Origin: Certhia americana
Taxonomy: Eukaryota; Chordata; Aves; Passeriformes; Certhiidae
DNA length: 64,000 bases
Assembly: GCA_018697195.1 (NCBI GenBank)
Contig: CM031858.1
Location: 104,939,406-105,003,405, forward strand
Direction: 5' to 3'
Shown: positions 27,408 through 40,500 of the stretch, piece after piece
Numbering within the stretch: the first letter of the stretch is position 1
Layout of the letters: every line of letters begins with the position of its first letter
Notes under the pieces: model-generated
The model's database searches: none
The model's input: only the letters and a program-made list of their open reading frames with translations
What the model was told of the DNA's origin: nothing
Translations under genes and position numbers: made by a program

Positions 27408-27673
27408 AGAAGAAACTTTGTTGAAAACAGAAACATCTTCACAGGACAAGAGGAAATGTACAAATTTGGATTAGACATTAGGATCCAGTACTTCATAGAA
27501 AGGGTTGTAAAGCATTTGAACAGACTGCCCAAGGAAATGGTGGAGTCACCATTCCTGGAAGTATTCAGAAAACGTAAGGACATGGTCTATAGGTGATGGT
27601 ATCACTAGGTATGAGGCTTAGACTTGATGATCCTAAACATTTCTTCCAACCCTACCAATTCTGTGATTCTGTG
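27408..27673 (+). mobile_element. CR1 LINE inserted in opposite orientation
   Basis: Plus-strand CR1 3' end: ACAGGACAAGAGGAAATG (about 27,441), GAAAGGGTTGTAAAGCATT (about 27,499), the block CTGCCCAAGGAAATGGTGGA (about 27,526), GACTTGATGATCCTAAA (about 27,622) and the tail CTGTGATTCTGTG ending at 27,673. The order and orientation match the CR1 consensus reading forward, opposite to both flanking pieces. The 5' end is truncated, so no reverse transcriptase is present. It sits inside an older minus-strand CR1 and must have inserted later. Confidence 0.92.
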
Positions 27674-27872
27674 TCCCTTTGCTGGACTCAAACCAGCATG
27701 TCCACATCTCTCTTCTACTGGAGAGCTCAGATTTGGACCCAGCACTTCAGGTGTATGTCACCAGTGCTGAATAGAGGGGAAGGATCACATCCCTCCATGG
27801 TTTGAAGATCCTTTTCCTCAGAGGATATTACTGGCTGCCCTTGCCATGAAGGCACAGTGCCAGCTCACAGTC
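27674..27872 (-). mobile_element. CR1 LINE, continuation of the interrupted minus-strand copy
   Basis: Continues the minus-strand CR1 broken at 27,407. Consensus blocks in the expected next positions are CTTTGCTGGACTC (about 27,677), GACCCAGCACTTCAGGTG (about 27,736), CACCAGTGCTGAATAGAGGG (about 27,759) and GGCACAGTGCCAGCTCACAG (about 27,851). This block always follows the part ending near 27,407 in CR1. A short stretch of about 15-20 consensus bases appears lost at the junction. Confidence 0.88.
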
Positions 27873-28480
27873 CCCATTACTTTACATTATTATTATTATA
27901 GCTTGTCATTCAATTCACTGCTTCCATGGAGCAATAAATGGTCTGAATTAACTAAAAAAGATATACGAGATATCAAAAACATTTTTTCAAGATATGAATA
28001 AGTGAGCTTTAAGTAAAAGAAAGCAAACTGTCACTTACCTAACCTAAGTTTTTTATTCTCTCATTTGGACAAAACCCACTTTGGTTTCATTCATATAAGG
28101 AATGTTTTGAAAGTGTAACATTCAATGCTCTGAAATGACAAACAAGAAATCACGCCAGAGCTGATAATACTGTTGAAATTTTTCTTAGAATTCAAAGAGT
28201 GTTCTCACAGTTTGCAGACACATCTCTAGGAAATAAAAGAGCTGTCAGAAGGATAATAGCTTTCAGAATCTTACTTTGAAATTCTTTATTTGTGAGATTA
28301 AATACTTGGGGTTTGTCTTCTCAAAGCAGCAGTTGAGGCCTGCCATTAAGTTCCTTGGCAACTGTGCCTTGGTTTTGTTTCATAGGCAAAGTTAGGGAAC
28401 CTCCCATGAGCACCTACATTAATCTGATGTAGGCTATAAAACATGCAGCAGGTTAAGTCCTCTGAATATATAGCTTGAAA

Positions 28481-28549
28481 ATGTGAAATATAATAGAATT
28501 AACTTTACAATCCAATGGTCCTCAAAATGTAGATCTCCTCAGTAACTAC
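28481..28549 (+). repeat. Left arm of a 69-bp inverted repeat pair
   Basis: The reverse complement of this segment equals 30,462-30,530 at 68 of 69 positions. The single difference lies in the GACC(A/T)TTGG context. A weaker match with a small gap continues about 12 bases toward the loop side. Outside that the flanks diverge at once. The segment is not part of any repeat family I recognise. Confidence 0.9.
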
Positions 28550-28576
28550 TGGTCCCCTGTTGCTGGTCCCCTGTGC
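28549..28576 (+). repeat. 14-bp tandem duplication beside the inverted-repeat arm
   Basis: Two adjacent units starting CTGGTCCCCTGT differ only in their last two bases. They begin at the inner edge of the left inverted-repeat arm. Confidence 0.8.
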
Positions 28577-29470
28577 TATTCCTGTCCAGTCTAGAAGAAG
28601 TAAATATTGGAGCCTACCTTTCCTCTAGCAGAAGGAAAGGAGCCAAGGACAATCACCCTTTGCCATGATCTCTGAATGATGATGAAAACTAAGCAATTAA
28701 TCTAATCCCATTAACAGAGTCATGGAAAGGTGTCTCCTGAGTTTATTTATCTATATTTCTGTCTCCACAGAGGCAGAGAGGAGGGAAGTCAAGACCCCAG
28801 GTTTTACTACCCTGAAGATTCCACATATGAGTCAATCTGAATGAGAACTAAGATTTCACAGAACAGGGCACACTCCTGCAAAAATCAGAACAAGGAATGG
28901 AAGAAACATAAGAAGAAAGAAAACAGGATTAAAATATGTCATGAATGAAGCTGTTCACTGTGAATCTGTAGTCGTGTAAGGATAGTTCTCTGCTTGATCA
29001 TCTTTATACATAATTTTATACAATTAGCATTAGAAAGTCAAAGAAAGCAGGTAAAAAAGGACTTTTTTCCTTTTCAGTGTCATGCAATTTAGTTGTTGCA
29101 TTGATTTGTTTTCTGAAAAAGTCTACTGTCATACTAGAATATTTAGTGGGAGACATCATAACAATAAATACTGTCTGCTGAATGTTCTCAATTACCTTAC
29201 TAACCAGGGATTCAGAGAGTATTCAGGGAACAATTAATCTGCTGATGTTGAAGTCAGATATAACAGTACAAAGTACTTTAGTGTCTCCAGGTTTACCTCT
29301 TATCACTGTGGAGTCAACCCTTGATTGCAGAGCAAAACTGCTTTGAGCAATATTACACATGCCTTCATAGACCCTCTTCCAGAAATCTCATTTCTGGTTT
29401 AAAAGGAGACTGACCAGTGAACTTCAATAACACAACATCCAAAACTAATGAACTTAGGCTAATGCTTCCC

Positions 29471-29523
29471 AAAGAATTTTTCTAAAAGAAATTTTTTCTA
29501 AAGAAGAAAGAATTTTTCTAAAG
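29471..29523 (+). repeat. Imperfect tandem repeat, about three units
   Basis: Three units of the form AAAGAA followed by T5-6 and CTAAA, with 14-20 base spacing. Local slippage-type repeat. Confidence 0.75.
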
Positions 29524-30461
29524 TGGATTAGTAGACATGACTGATAGGTCTACTCCATGGCTGGACCACCTGTAGGATCTGTTACCGTAGGGTGCCCTAG
29601 AGACTATTTCAGATAATGTGCAGTCAATGCACTTTCTGCTTCACCAAAGTGTAGCCTGTGCCCCAAATGGTCCATATTTATCATTTCTTTCTCTCCTATT
29701 TTTTCTTTTCACTTCTTTTCCTTTCTCTTGAGGAAATATCTCCTGTGTATAAATTAAAATCCTAAATTCTTTCATTCAGCTAAATGCAGACAAGGATGGG
29801 GAGGTGAATGGAGAAAACAAAGAAAAAATTGTCTTATTTTGATAATGGTTCATGAAGACAAAGGAATTCATGTTGTTTCTTAGACCCTTACTATCAAAAT
29901 TGAGAAGCAGGGGAAAATATGACTGACTGGAGATGTTTGTTCTGGGTTTGCATCTATGCTATTCAAGTATTTTTCCCAGTCTTAAGCTGATACCAGACTG
30001 ACCTTCAAGGCAAAAAGTATATCTGTGTGGAAATGTTCTAAAGACTTAGGTTTATGACTTAACTTCACATTTTACTTGGGATTCTTTCCTGCACCTAATT
30101 TATATAATTCTCACAATTGAGAATTTTCATATTTTAAATGTCTCTGTGAAGAGACTGAGTGCATGATCAGGGTATGAATGTTGTCATCTCTCTGAGTTTA
30201 TGTTTTCACATTGATGAAGAAGTTTCTCAAATTATCAGTGAGAAATGTCAGAGATACCAACACCATAATTTTGGAGTTTTTGTCCCAGTTAATGACACTG
30301 TTGCTCCAGTGTCCTCCAAAGTTAAGCACCTCCATATGAATCGCACATTTTTCTTTAGTAGAGTACATTAATTTGATTCAAAATTAAGAAATTGGGGACT
30401 ATCACAAGTTCTACTGAAACTTGAAATTTCAGAGCCCTGAGAGAGAAATAGGGGAAGTCCT

Positions 30462-30530
30462 GTAGTTACTGAGGAGATCTACATTTTGAGGACCTTTGGA
30501 TTGTAAAGTTAATTCTATTATATTTCACAT
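30462..30530 (-). repeat. Right arm of a 69-bp inverted repeat pair
   Basis: Reverse complement of 28,481-28,549 with one mismatch; the two arms are separated by 1,912 bases. Just beyond the arm's end the word TTCACAT is duplicated. A transcript crossing both arms could fold into a long, nearly perfect duplex. Confidence 0.9.
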
Positions 30531-31696
30531 TTCACATATCACTTGCAATGGATAACCATCCCCTTCATCATTCAGACACATGAATGTTCACAGATTTAAC
30601 GATCAGGTGAAATGAAAACTTTGCTGCTGCAGGCTTCAGTATTTTTCTTGCTGGAATGGATGATGGTGATTCTACTCTGAGTTGTGTGTTTATGGAGCAG
30701 GCTATAATCCAGAAAGTATGCAGGAGTAGGATGTGGAACTTGGCCTAATATATGATGAAGTTCAAATAGCTGAGGCAAAGGATAACTTTTAATTTGCTAT
30801 GACGAAACACACATCGAGAGCCAGGAGATTCTTCTTTCTTAGGTAAACCAGTTCACAGTAAACAATCCCACCAGAAGCGTCTATCATGGTGTGACAGGGA
30901 TCCCTAAAGTATCTCCAAATGAACCGATGCAACTCTAAGGAGAAAGCAGGGCTGAACAGATACATTGGTTTGGAGTTCAAATGGAAGAGTTGTGTTAATG
31001 TGGCATAGAGTCCAGGCGCTTATAAACTCCTGTCTCTACATCTCTCTCACCAAATGTTAGCTTAGGTGTTTTATTGCACAGAAATATATGTTTATCCTTC
31101 AGGGTATTTCTGCTCTGCTGGGGGCACGCATATGAATAATTCTTTTCTATTCAGTACAAATGGGCTGGCAAGAAGCTGCAGAAAGCTGCAAGAGTAGCTG
31201 GTTCAATTATATTCTTTTCAAAACATTTTTCCCAAGGCACATAGTTCTATATTTCCTGCTGAAGCCTTGTCCCCCGAGTATTCTGCTAAAGTGCCATGGA
31301 TTCAGTTTGATGCCATCTTGCATTAATGAGACTTTGCTGAGCACTTGGTCACATACACAGATGAAAGCCCCACTAAAAGAAAAAGGAATTTTTCTCTTCA
31401 TTTGGCTGGCTTGGATAAAGCTTTTAGTATGGTCAAAAGCTGTGAGCTATCTCACTTTCAAAAAATTTTTGAAAATATGTTAGACACAGTCAATAAACAT
31501 AATAAATAAAAATTGGTTATTATAAGCCATACTGGGATTCACACAGCTAAACTTTATGAAAACAGTATAATGGTGAATAAATCTTCACTGACATGTGTAA
31601 TTTGAGGCAGCAAAAATGTTTGTAGCTTTTCTTTCATCTCAAAGCAATGGCTATCACCAGAGTTCTCCATTATCACTACTGTATGAAAATATATCT

Positions 31697-31715
31697 AAAA
31701 AAAAAAAAAAAAAAA
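31697..31715 (+). repeat. A19 homopolymer run
   Basis: Nineteen A residues followed by GG and A-rich sequence. No gene body or retrocopy is recognisable beside it. Confidence 0.9.
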
Positions 31716-34134
31716 GGAAAGGGAACAGCCTCAAAAACACTTGTGACAAAGAACAAGATGAAAACTAGCCATATATTTCTGGCTGATCTTACACTGAACA
31801 TATATTATTTGTGAACTGTGATTTGGACAGTGTATATACACAATGCTAAAGGGAGGCAGAAATTCTCACATCTCCTTTGTGGCCATCTGGATATGAACAG
31901 GGCTCTAAAAGGGGAAGCAAATTTTATGGATTTTTGAAATACATCTCCTACACCCCAAAACCCACAAACCAGAAGACAAAAAGGATGCTGGTGGAGAGTG
32001 GATGAGAAGATTGGGGTGTTTGACTTTGTCCCCCACAAATGCACTGTCCAAAATAGCTGAGCTAGTTCAGGGGATTTCCAATTTACTTTTGGGATAGACT
32101 AATCAAACAGCTACATGCTTGTCACCTACAATGAGAGATATCTGCTGCAAAGTTTTCTGGCTAGTGTGTGTTGTACTCCATCTCATGATCAGGACTAAGC
32201 CTGCACAAACACTTACATAAATACTGTTAGAGGTATTATCAACCAATTTGTATCACAGTAACACCATTGATTTTCACTGGAAATATACTGGCTATACATC
32301 AGCTGAAGAACTGGCTTGCAAATTGAATTTCTTTGACGAGGCATAAGTATTTAGGGACAGGCTTCAGGAGAACAAATGTGCAGAAGTAACATATAAGATG
32401 AATTTGATAAAGGCTTTATCAGCTTTTTCAGAGACTGAAAGATACCACTGTAGGGAACAATTTTATGAAGGACAATGCTGTCTGCAAGGCATACTGTTCT
32501 TGTGAACATCAGATAATAAACTCTTTTTCTTTCTTTCTTTTTTAAATTTAGAAATTGGCAACTTCTCCTCCAATTATACGCTTAGAAATGGTGTAACTCC
32601 AATGGAGCACAAACAACATATTTTGCCTCTGAAACAGTAGAGAACGTTGGGAAAAAAATGACATGTCTTAGGCTACCCCAGAATAGTCTGTTTGACTATA
32701 GCTACAGCATTAATTGCTGCATCCATTTTCTCAAAGTAGGTGCAGGTACCTTACAGGGATATCTAGGAACTACTTTTGCTGTACAATAGGACAACTGACA
32801 TCAACTCATCCCTCTATTAAAACACATTCCTACTTTTTTTGTTCTTGCTGCTTGCATTGAGATAGAGTCCAATTTTATCAAGATAAATGGGAAGGATCCT
32901 ACCAATATTGGTGCCCTTTGAATCAGAACTGTTAGGGCTGAGTAAATTCCAACTGACAATTTATTTCTCTGTTATGCTTGTGAAGTTTTTGCCCCAGCAA
33001 ACTTTTTGTCTCCTTGAGCACTTCATCCCTTGCCTCCAAGTATTCTGTTCACCTTCTACAACAGTGTGTCTTTTTAGCATGAGCTGTTTTCAGGTTCATT
33101 TTTCTCCTGAGTACTGCAGATGGAACAGGGTACCACAGCTAGATGACGTTTAGAGTCCCTGTTGATTCCAGATTGCTTACAGATTTCTGCTAGGTCCTGC
33201 GGTTTGCTTCATGAATCATGCCATCCTAATCTTTGATGCTATGAAAAAGCTCTGTGCCCTGGTGATGTCTTATGAATAAAACCAAAAGCAAGACCTAGTG
33301 AATGGACTTGATATGGCAGAATAGTATGATCTGAAAAATAATGTATATATAATTCAAAATTAATTCACTTTAAGAAAGGATTTCTATTAGTTATACTGAA
33401 TCACATTACTATAAAATTTAAAGAGTCTCTAATATAGCCTCCCTCAGGCATGCTGAAACCTGGTTACAAAGTGAACCCCAGCTAAACCTCAGCTGAAACT
33501 GACAAGGAAACAGACAGGTCAAGCATAGTGTTCTTGGGCTTTCTCCTCACAGCAGTGTATTGTGACATCATTCTGATTTGTTACAGTGGATTTTTCTGAA
33601 AAAAAAGTCAAAATATCAAAGGGTAGGGAGGCAAGAGGAAAGGATGCCTTAACATAAGAGCAACAATCTTAGGCCAGCCTTCAACTAGTCTAAACTAGAG
33701 GTTGGGAGGAAAGAAATTAAAATTAAGAAGCATATAATTATAATTTTCTTTGTATAAACCTTTCAGATTCAGGCATTTGCTGACTGAGATGCTTCTTAAT
33801 ACACAGTTTTTTATTGTATCTTTGCTTTCAATATGAAAATAAGAAGGAAGGCAGCAACAAGAGTGAAATAATTGCAAAGGTGTTGCACGAATAATAGCTT
33901 GAAAATTCACATGGCGTTCAGGAGACAAGGCCATGATGACCTTATTTTCTATTCTCATCTGACCTAATCAGAACACTTTTAGGGCTGAAAAACTAAAATC
34001 AGAGCAGTGTGCTGGAAAATCCTTGCAGACTGCTCTAAATGAAGAGGTATAATGTTTTGAATGTGCAAAAACCTCTTAGGTTATAAGTAGTGCCCTCTGT
34101 ACTTCTTTTCATGCTCACCCTCCACCCCACTCTT

Positions 34135-34345
34135 CTTGTTTTGGCTGAAATAGAGTTAATTTTCTTCCCAGTGGCAAGTGTGGTGGGGAGAATGTGTGGG
34201 TTTGTGCTGAACACAAGGTTGATAATACAGAGATGTTTTTGTTCATCCTGAGCAAAGCTTGCATAGAATCCAAACTTTTTCTGCTTCTCATGCCACTCCA
34301 CATGTGAGGAGGCTGGGAGTGCACAAGAAATATTGAGGGAACACA
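34135..34345 (+). mobile_element. ERVL-type LTR fragment, 5' part of U3
   Basis: Plus-strand start of the same avian LTR family as at 25.2 and 46.2 kb. The left edge TGTTTTGGCTGAAATAGAG is followed by TTAATTTTCTTCCCAGT, then TTTTTCTGCTTCTCATGCC near 34,277 and GAGGAGGCTGGGAGTGCACA near 34,306-34,325. The match stops around 34,345, so the promoter, R and U5 are absent. No retroviral genes adjoin it. The break coincides with a small tandem duplication at 34,346-34,375. Confidence 0.85.
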
Positions 34346-34375
34346 AGGAATCTAAATTGTCGAGGAATCTAAATT
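34346..34375 (+). repeat. 13-bp word duplicated at the LTR breakpoint
   Basis: AGGAATCTAAATT occurs at 34,346-34,358 and again at 34,363-34,375, separated by four bases. It lies exactly where the LTR match ends. Confidence 0.8.
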
Positions 34376-34784
34376 TAATGCTCTTTTGAAAAGGAGATGA
34401 AGGCAAACAGCAGAGCTGAGGTCTTCAAAATTACAGCTTCACCTAAACTTGCACCTCAAACCCAGAGGGATGCAGGGTGACCTCAGCCATGGTACACTGC
34501 CCATTTGACATTGCTTCTGCAGCAGCTGTCTTCTCTGGAAGGTGCTCTGGCTGCATGATACATCTCCAAGAACTGAAACATCGAGAGGCAACCCTACAGC
34601 TGCGTATGGGGGAAAAGACAACCCTAGATAATCTGCACTGTGGAATAGCTTGGGCCAGAATTTTCTCCCCTTTGGGCTCTTGAAGCTCATCCAAATCATA
34701 GCTTAATATCAGCATATAGTGTGGACATGTGGAGGATTCCAGCTTAAGCAGAAATGATGACTTGCTTGTGCCCATGTGCTGCAC

Positions 34785-34832
34785 AGAGATGGTGCACAAA
34801 GAGATGGTGCACACAGAGAATGGGTGCACAAG
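34785..34832 (+). repeat. 15-bp tandem repeat, about three units
   Basis: Two units AGAGATGGTGCACA(A/C) are followed by a diverged third unit AGAGAATGGGTGCACA. No function is apparent. Confidence 0.8.
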
Positions 34833-37497
34833 CGTGGCTACAAAATTTAGCGAAGGGGTGGGTTTTGCCTTGTGTGTCTATGACAGCATTAAGCCTTTCA
34901 TCTTATGTTCCAAGTAACAACTAAATTTTATCTTGATTGTGCTAAAATTACACTTTAAATAGGAAGCTATGTGCTGTAAAATTTCATTAAAATGCATGCC
35001 AATATGCATTTGCTAAAGGAATGGCACGTTTCTCCAAAACATGAAGCTGGATTTCCCTTTAGTTAGATTTACACAAAGAAATTGGTTCTTTTCCTGCCAT
35101 TTTTTTCCCCTTTAACATTAAGGGGAGCGCTTGTGAAATCCTCATTCCTATCAGAAAAGTAGTCAGTTCTCTTATTTCCTGGAAGGCAACACTATCTCTG
35201 AAACATCAGGTAATCAGCAGCTTACAGCTTACTTTAGAATTTGGCACAAATGAGAAAATCACTATATTATAAAAAAAAGACATAATGAAATAGCTCCTTA
35301 TAACTACTTATTATTCTGAGCAAAGCTTTCATTTTCTTGCACGGCATTTGTACATTAAAAAATCCCACCAAAACAGAAAAAAAACCCAGTGATTTTTTTA
35401 TATATTTATATGATACATTTGCAGGAAGCAGAACAAACTATGAAAGCCGTGATATGAGTGTGGATTGAAAGGAAGTAGCACAGAAGGGTGACATTTATTA
35501 ATTTACAGATGGTATTACTCTAGCTGCCTGAAACCATAGTGATCTGGTAACAGACATGGAACTCCAAATGCCTGAAGCAACCCCAGATGTCACAGCATAC
35601 ACTCCAGGGAATATAATTTAATAATAATTTATATGGCAAGTATAACACTTGTGAAATATGTCATTCAGCACCATCACTGTGCACATTCCCTGGTGAGTAA
35701 TTTAAGAACATATAATGTTTCAGAGCTTTGAATCAGGAAAGAGATGATAATTAGATTTCTACTTTAAATCAGGTATAGGAAGGGGAAAGTTAATCAACTC
35801 AAAAAGATAATTTAGCAGATTTGGATTCTCTGATGACACTTCTAATTAGAATTAGGGCATAATTTGGGACACATATAAAGTTGCTAATTATTATGAAAAT
35901 ATTTTCAAACATGCTGCAGGACCAAAGGTGAAAAAAGTTTATGCAAATGTTGACAATAAAACCTGTCAGATGCTCCATAGCTTGATATAGGTATCTGTTC
36001 CGAGTAGTTATGGGCTTCATATTAAAAACTGTAATTGGAATATTTACTTCTGGGCCACCTGGCTCCTGAACTGAAGAGGTCTGTGGGATTTTTTTGAAAA
36101 GAAATCCATTGTATTTCTAATTGTGTTCTTCTGGTTGTGGTCCCTATAGTTTTTTAATTATCAGGAATCACAGCCCTTTCCCTAGGAATAGGACTGAGAC
36201 AGAAATGTCTTTCCTTCCTAACACTGTTTGGTGTACTTCAAGTCAGTGGAACGAACTGTATGACAGCAGCAGGGCTTAGAAAGCACTTTGTAAATCATCC
36301 AGTGGAAAAGCAAATACATTCAAGACAGGTTTTAAAAGAAAGACTATATTTTTTAAAGTAAATATTCTAACCACTAGATTAAATTGTGCACCCTACAGTG
36401 CATGTCTCAGCTTCTCTGGAGGAAGTAGGTTTGTTTGGTGAGCAATAATAAACTGAGGGAAATGCCTCAAAGCTCTAAAAAAGAAAAGGGCGTAATCTAA
36501 ACCTGTGGAAGAGAAATCTGAATTATGCCCATGTTAATCCTGAATGCTGCTTCACACTGTAGTAAGAGAAGTGGCTATGCATTGTTCTTTGTTTAGAGGA
36601 CTTTCAGACTCCCAGATCCTCACTTAGACAATATAGCTTTAAAGCTTGTGTACTTGCTCAAGCACATGAAGGATCTGCTGCTGCTGATTTTAAAAATGCT
36701 TTGTATATCCCTCACTTCAGATCTATACCACTTTACTCTAGGCACCTAGAAGTTACATCAACTAGTCCATCTCCTAGGCTTCCTCTGAAGTCAATGGAGA
36801 GAGCTGAGGATTTTCAGGGGACAATTTATCCTCCTTTTCTAGACACTAAGGACAACATGAGTCACACATCTAAAGGTGCTTGCCTTTCACTGTTGACTAC
36901 AGAGAAAGTCAAGATGTTTAACTTTTCGTCAGTTAGTGAGATAAATTCCACCCACGGTGTCTGCATTAGGCCTTGTGATTTAAAGAAAACTTATACAATC
37001 TGTGACCTTTGCATAGTCTTGTTTAAGGTACAGAAGAAGAAAGGTTCTTACTGTACATCATTAAATCTCATCTCTATATTCTTCTTTTGTATCTAAGAAA
37101 AAAGGGAGGTATGTAACAATACAGTGAAAAACCGAAATGTGCACTTTTGCAAAATACACCGCAGTATTTTTTCAAGGGTGTTGTTATAAAGTGGAAAGTT
37201 TCCACCATCATTCAGTGAGGTACTGATGAAAAAGCTCAATGCCATCCTTTTTCCTGTGAGTTTTATATTCATGAATCCCTGTTCAAGCTAAGGGTCAAGG
37301 TGGTCTCCTTGCTGTTTGAAAAGTTACATTACTGACAAATACCAGAAGAGTGTCCCATTGTATAGCAAGTGAGTTGCAGATACCAGATGGAATTGAATTC
37401 ATTCCAGTAAAGTTTCATAAACAGGCTTTCTTGAAATAATCTTCAACACACTTCATATGCTACTGAACTGAGTAACCAGGAGAACATAAACTTCCAG

Positions 37498-37510
37498 AAA
37501 AAAAAAAAAA
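37498..37510 (+). repeat. A13 homopolymer run
   Basis: Thirteen A residues in AT-rich non-coding sequence; nothing recognisable upstream as a retrocopy. Confidence 0.85.
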
Positions 37511-40500
37511 TCCAACTAGACAAAGGAGCAAGTTCCAATCTTAAAGCACACAAAACCATATCATGAATAAAGAATCTGTCTTCACCTTGATCGTGTAGAA
37601 ATGTCAGTGTGCAGTCTTCATGCTAATGCAAAGTACCAAACTGATTTATTGCAGAATGCAAGTTTTATAGTTTGTTTCACGTACAACAGGCCTTCAGAGT
37701 ATGTATGTCCTTTGATTAAAAAAATGTTTTCCAAGCTTTTATTCACTGCTCTGCTTTAGTTTACCTTTATTCTTTTACCCAGCTTGTAGAATGAGAGAAA
37801 GCATCTCCCATACCTAAAGTTGTATTTTGAAAAACAGGAAAACCTCTGCTGGTGCAGTATTTCAAAGAATCTACACTCACATGCAAGATTGTTGTTATAA
37901 AATAAGGCATAGCATGGCCATGGCTGTTGATGTCCCCTTCTGCTGACAAAAGAAATAAACAAGTAACTCAGAAGTATTCTGTGCACCAGGAAAATCTCTG
38001 CTGGACATACAGACCAATTTTATATCTGCTATATCAAATAATGTTCTTCTGAGCAGTGAATGAAAATCTAAACCTAAAGTTTTGTCCTGCCATTGTTTAA
38101 AGGATTGGGTCAAGCAGGGAATTTGCAAGCGGTAAAACAAGGCTTGCATCAATGCCATTAGGGAAATAGGTTGACACATGGGCAGAGAAATATCTCTGTG
38201 GGGTTCTGGAGATTGATCTCTTATGGAGGGGTAGAGCAGTGTAGACAGCATTTTAGTCTTTTAATTTGGATATTGTGGGTACACTTTATGTTTGTTACTG
38301 TGGCTTGCCTTATAATGATAAACTACTTTGCCATTAGGGCAGTGTTCTCTGTGAGAAAAACTCTTTGATACATTCAAAACTACTAAAGATGAAAGCTCAT
38401 TTGTGGTTGTCAGAATTTAGTTTTGTTCTTTCTTTGTATCTGAGTGCTGAAGATAATGATGTTTTTTTCTGAGGCAGAGAAACCACAAGGCTAATTACAT
38501 AAAAGTGGAAAATATTCAAAATAAAATTTGTTAGAGTTTAGTTTGACAGTTTTAGACCTTAAATATTATTTGCTTCCAATCTCAAAGTAACAATAATTTA
38601 ATCAAATAATGTCTATTGTTAGACTATTTTATTTCATATATTTTTAAATCTCAATATCATATATAAATTTCATCATAGCAAATTAAGTACCAAACAGAAA
38701 GTTTTAGAGACAATTTCTTCATCATTATTTGCAGGATCATTATAAAAAAGAACCTAAAGTTGGTTTCAAGTATCAAATTTGCAAGTCAAAGCATAAAGCA
38801 GATATATTTTGAGACAAAAATATCTAATAGCCCCTTTCATTAAATCTGATCACTATTAGACTCCTCAGGATGACTTGCTAATGTTTCTTTGCAGTATCAA
38901 GTCACTGTAATAAGAAATAATTTGTTACTCAAATGTCTGATGCTTTTAGCAGAAATGAAGTTTTGTTTTGCTTTCATGCATAAGTATGTATTTTGAAAAA
39001 TCAGAGTCATAGTAAAATAGTAACTCAGAATGTGTATCGAGTATATATTTGCATATACAGTGTAATGCCTGCCATTATGTAAAGCATTAATTTTACCATG
39101 GCTTTAAATCAAATCTAGTCCAAATGACAACTTTACCCATGAACCAGATCTAAACCCAAGCTATTATTCTGGAGCCTTCAAGCAAAATCCCCAGCACTGG
39201 TGATTTCCTGTACAAGAAGATGGTACAACTACAGCATTTCTGGGAAGTACTTCAAAACAACTGCATTTGATCATAATTAATGTAGTCCCCATGCACATTC
39301 AGTTTACCCTCATCCAAAAGGCATCCCATGTGTATACTACAAGACTGCTCATCAGTCTGACCAGAAAAGCATTGCTGGGAGGGAGATTCATTTCCACAAC
39401 TGCACTTCTGACTCAGTGCAGGACCCAGTAGTGGATGGCAATGTGGGCAGCCTCTCCACGCCAAATACAAACTCATTCAGCTTCATCTTATGTTTGATTT
39501 TAGGCTGGAATTTTGAGATCTGAGGAAACCAAAGATACTTTTCAGTTCCATTTTAAATTTAGCCCTACCCTTCTCCCCAAGCAGAACACTGTCACTTCTA
39601 ATATTTAAGGGCTAGAGCAAATCTACAGGTTTCCTCCAGTTTTTTTGCTACAGATATGAGCATTTGGAAGTGGTACTGGTCTGGGAAAACTACTGGAGTT
39701 TCAGCATTGGACTAGAAAATGATTTAACTATCCTTCTTTTCAGAAGACCTCCACTCCACAGTCACTTCTGATATAACATTTTATTTAGTCACAATATTTA
39801 TCTGAACTAGAAATTAAGCTAAAACTACTTCTTTATTTAACTCTTGCTGTAAAACGCATGTTTTAGTTCACACACCTTGTTTTTATTTTATTTTATGGAT
39901 GTTATTGAATTAACATTGCCTCTTGATTATGTTACATATGACTGATTTACTTAGTGCAACTAAAAGATTTGCCTCAGCATTGATTTCCCAGATTTTTTCC
40001 ACTGAAGAATACTTTTATTGTTAAAGAGGTGAAATGGAAACACAAATCCCTGAGACATGAATGCAATCAGTCTTGTAAACTGCTGCTTTAGCCAGTGTTC
40101 TTTATTAGGTACCTATGTCTTACTGAATACTCACTGAACTCAAGACTTCGGTACCTGAACACTGATCTGCCACTGCTCCCATCCTAAAGATTTTGTGCTC
40201 AGCTTGTAGGTCCTATTTTGTTTGGTTTATGACTAAAAGGTCACACTTAGAGGAAGGAAAAAATCCACCAGACACTCAAGAATAAGCCTGCAAAATGTTC
40301 TCTTGCACTCACACATTCTCAGTTTACAGGATCTGAGGGTTTCTTTCAACTAACAGTATTTAGTTCCAGAAAATGTTGAGTTCAGGTGGGTTTTCTTAAA
40401 CATTGGACAGCCACAATCTGCAGTCTGAGTTACAATCTTCTCCTCTTTCTCAAATATAAGCATAATTTAAAATTATTTATTCCTGCTGTTAAGGAAAAAG

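Larger units (their letters stand above)
27873..34134. other. Non-coding sequence with an inverted repeat pair, no gene seen
   Basis: No exon or known transposon is recognised. The two arms of a 69-bp inverted repeat lie inside (listed separately). Low-complexity parts are an imperfect tandem array at 29,471-29,523 and an A19 run at 31,697-31,715. The longest open frame is 107 codons (31160-31483, plus), antisense to another frame and without family features. Confidence 0.55.

Noticed and set aside
27137..27583. 148-codon open frame on the minus strand
   Set aside because: It runs across the junction of two CR1 copies in opposite orientations, so it cannot be an original coding frame.
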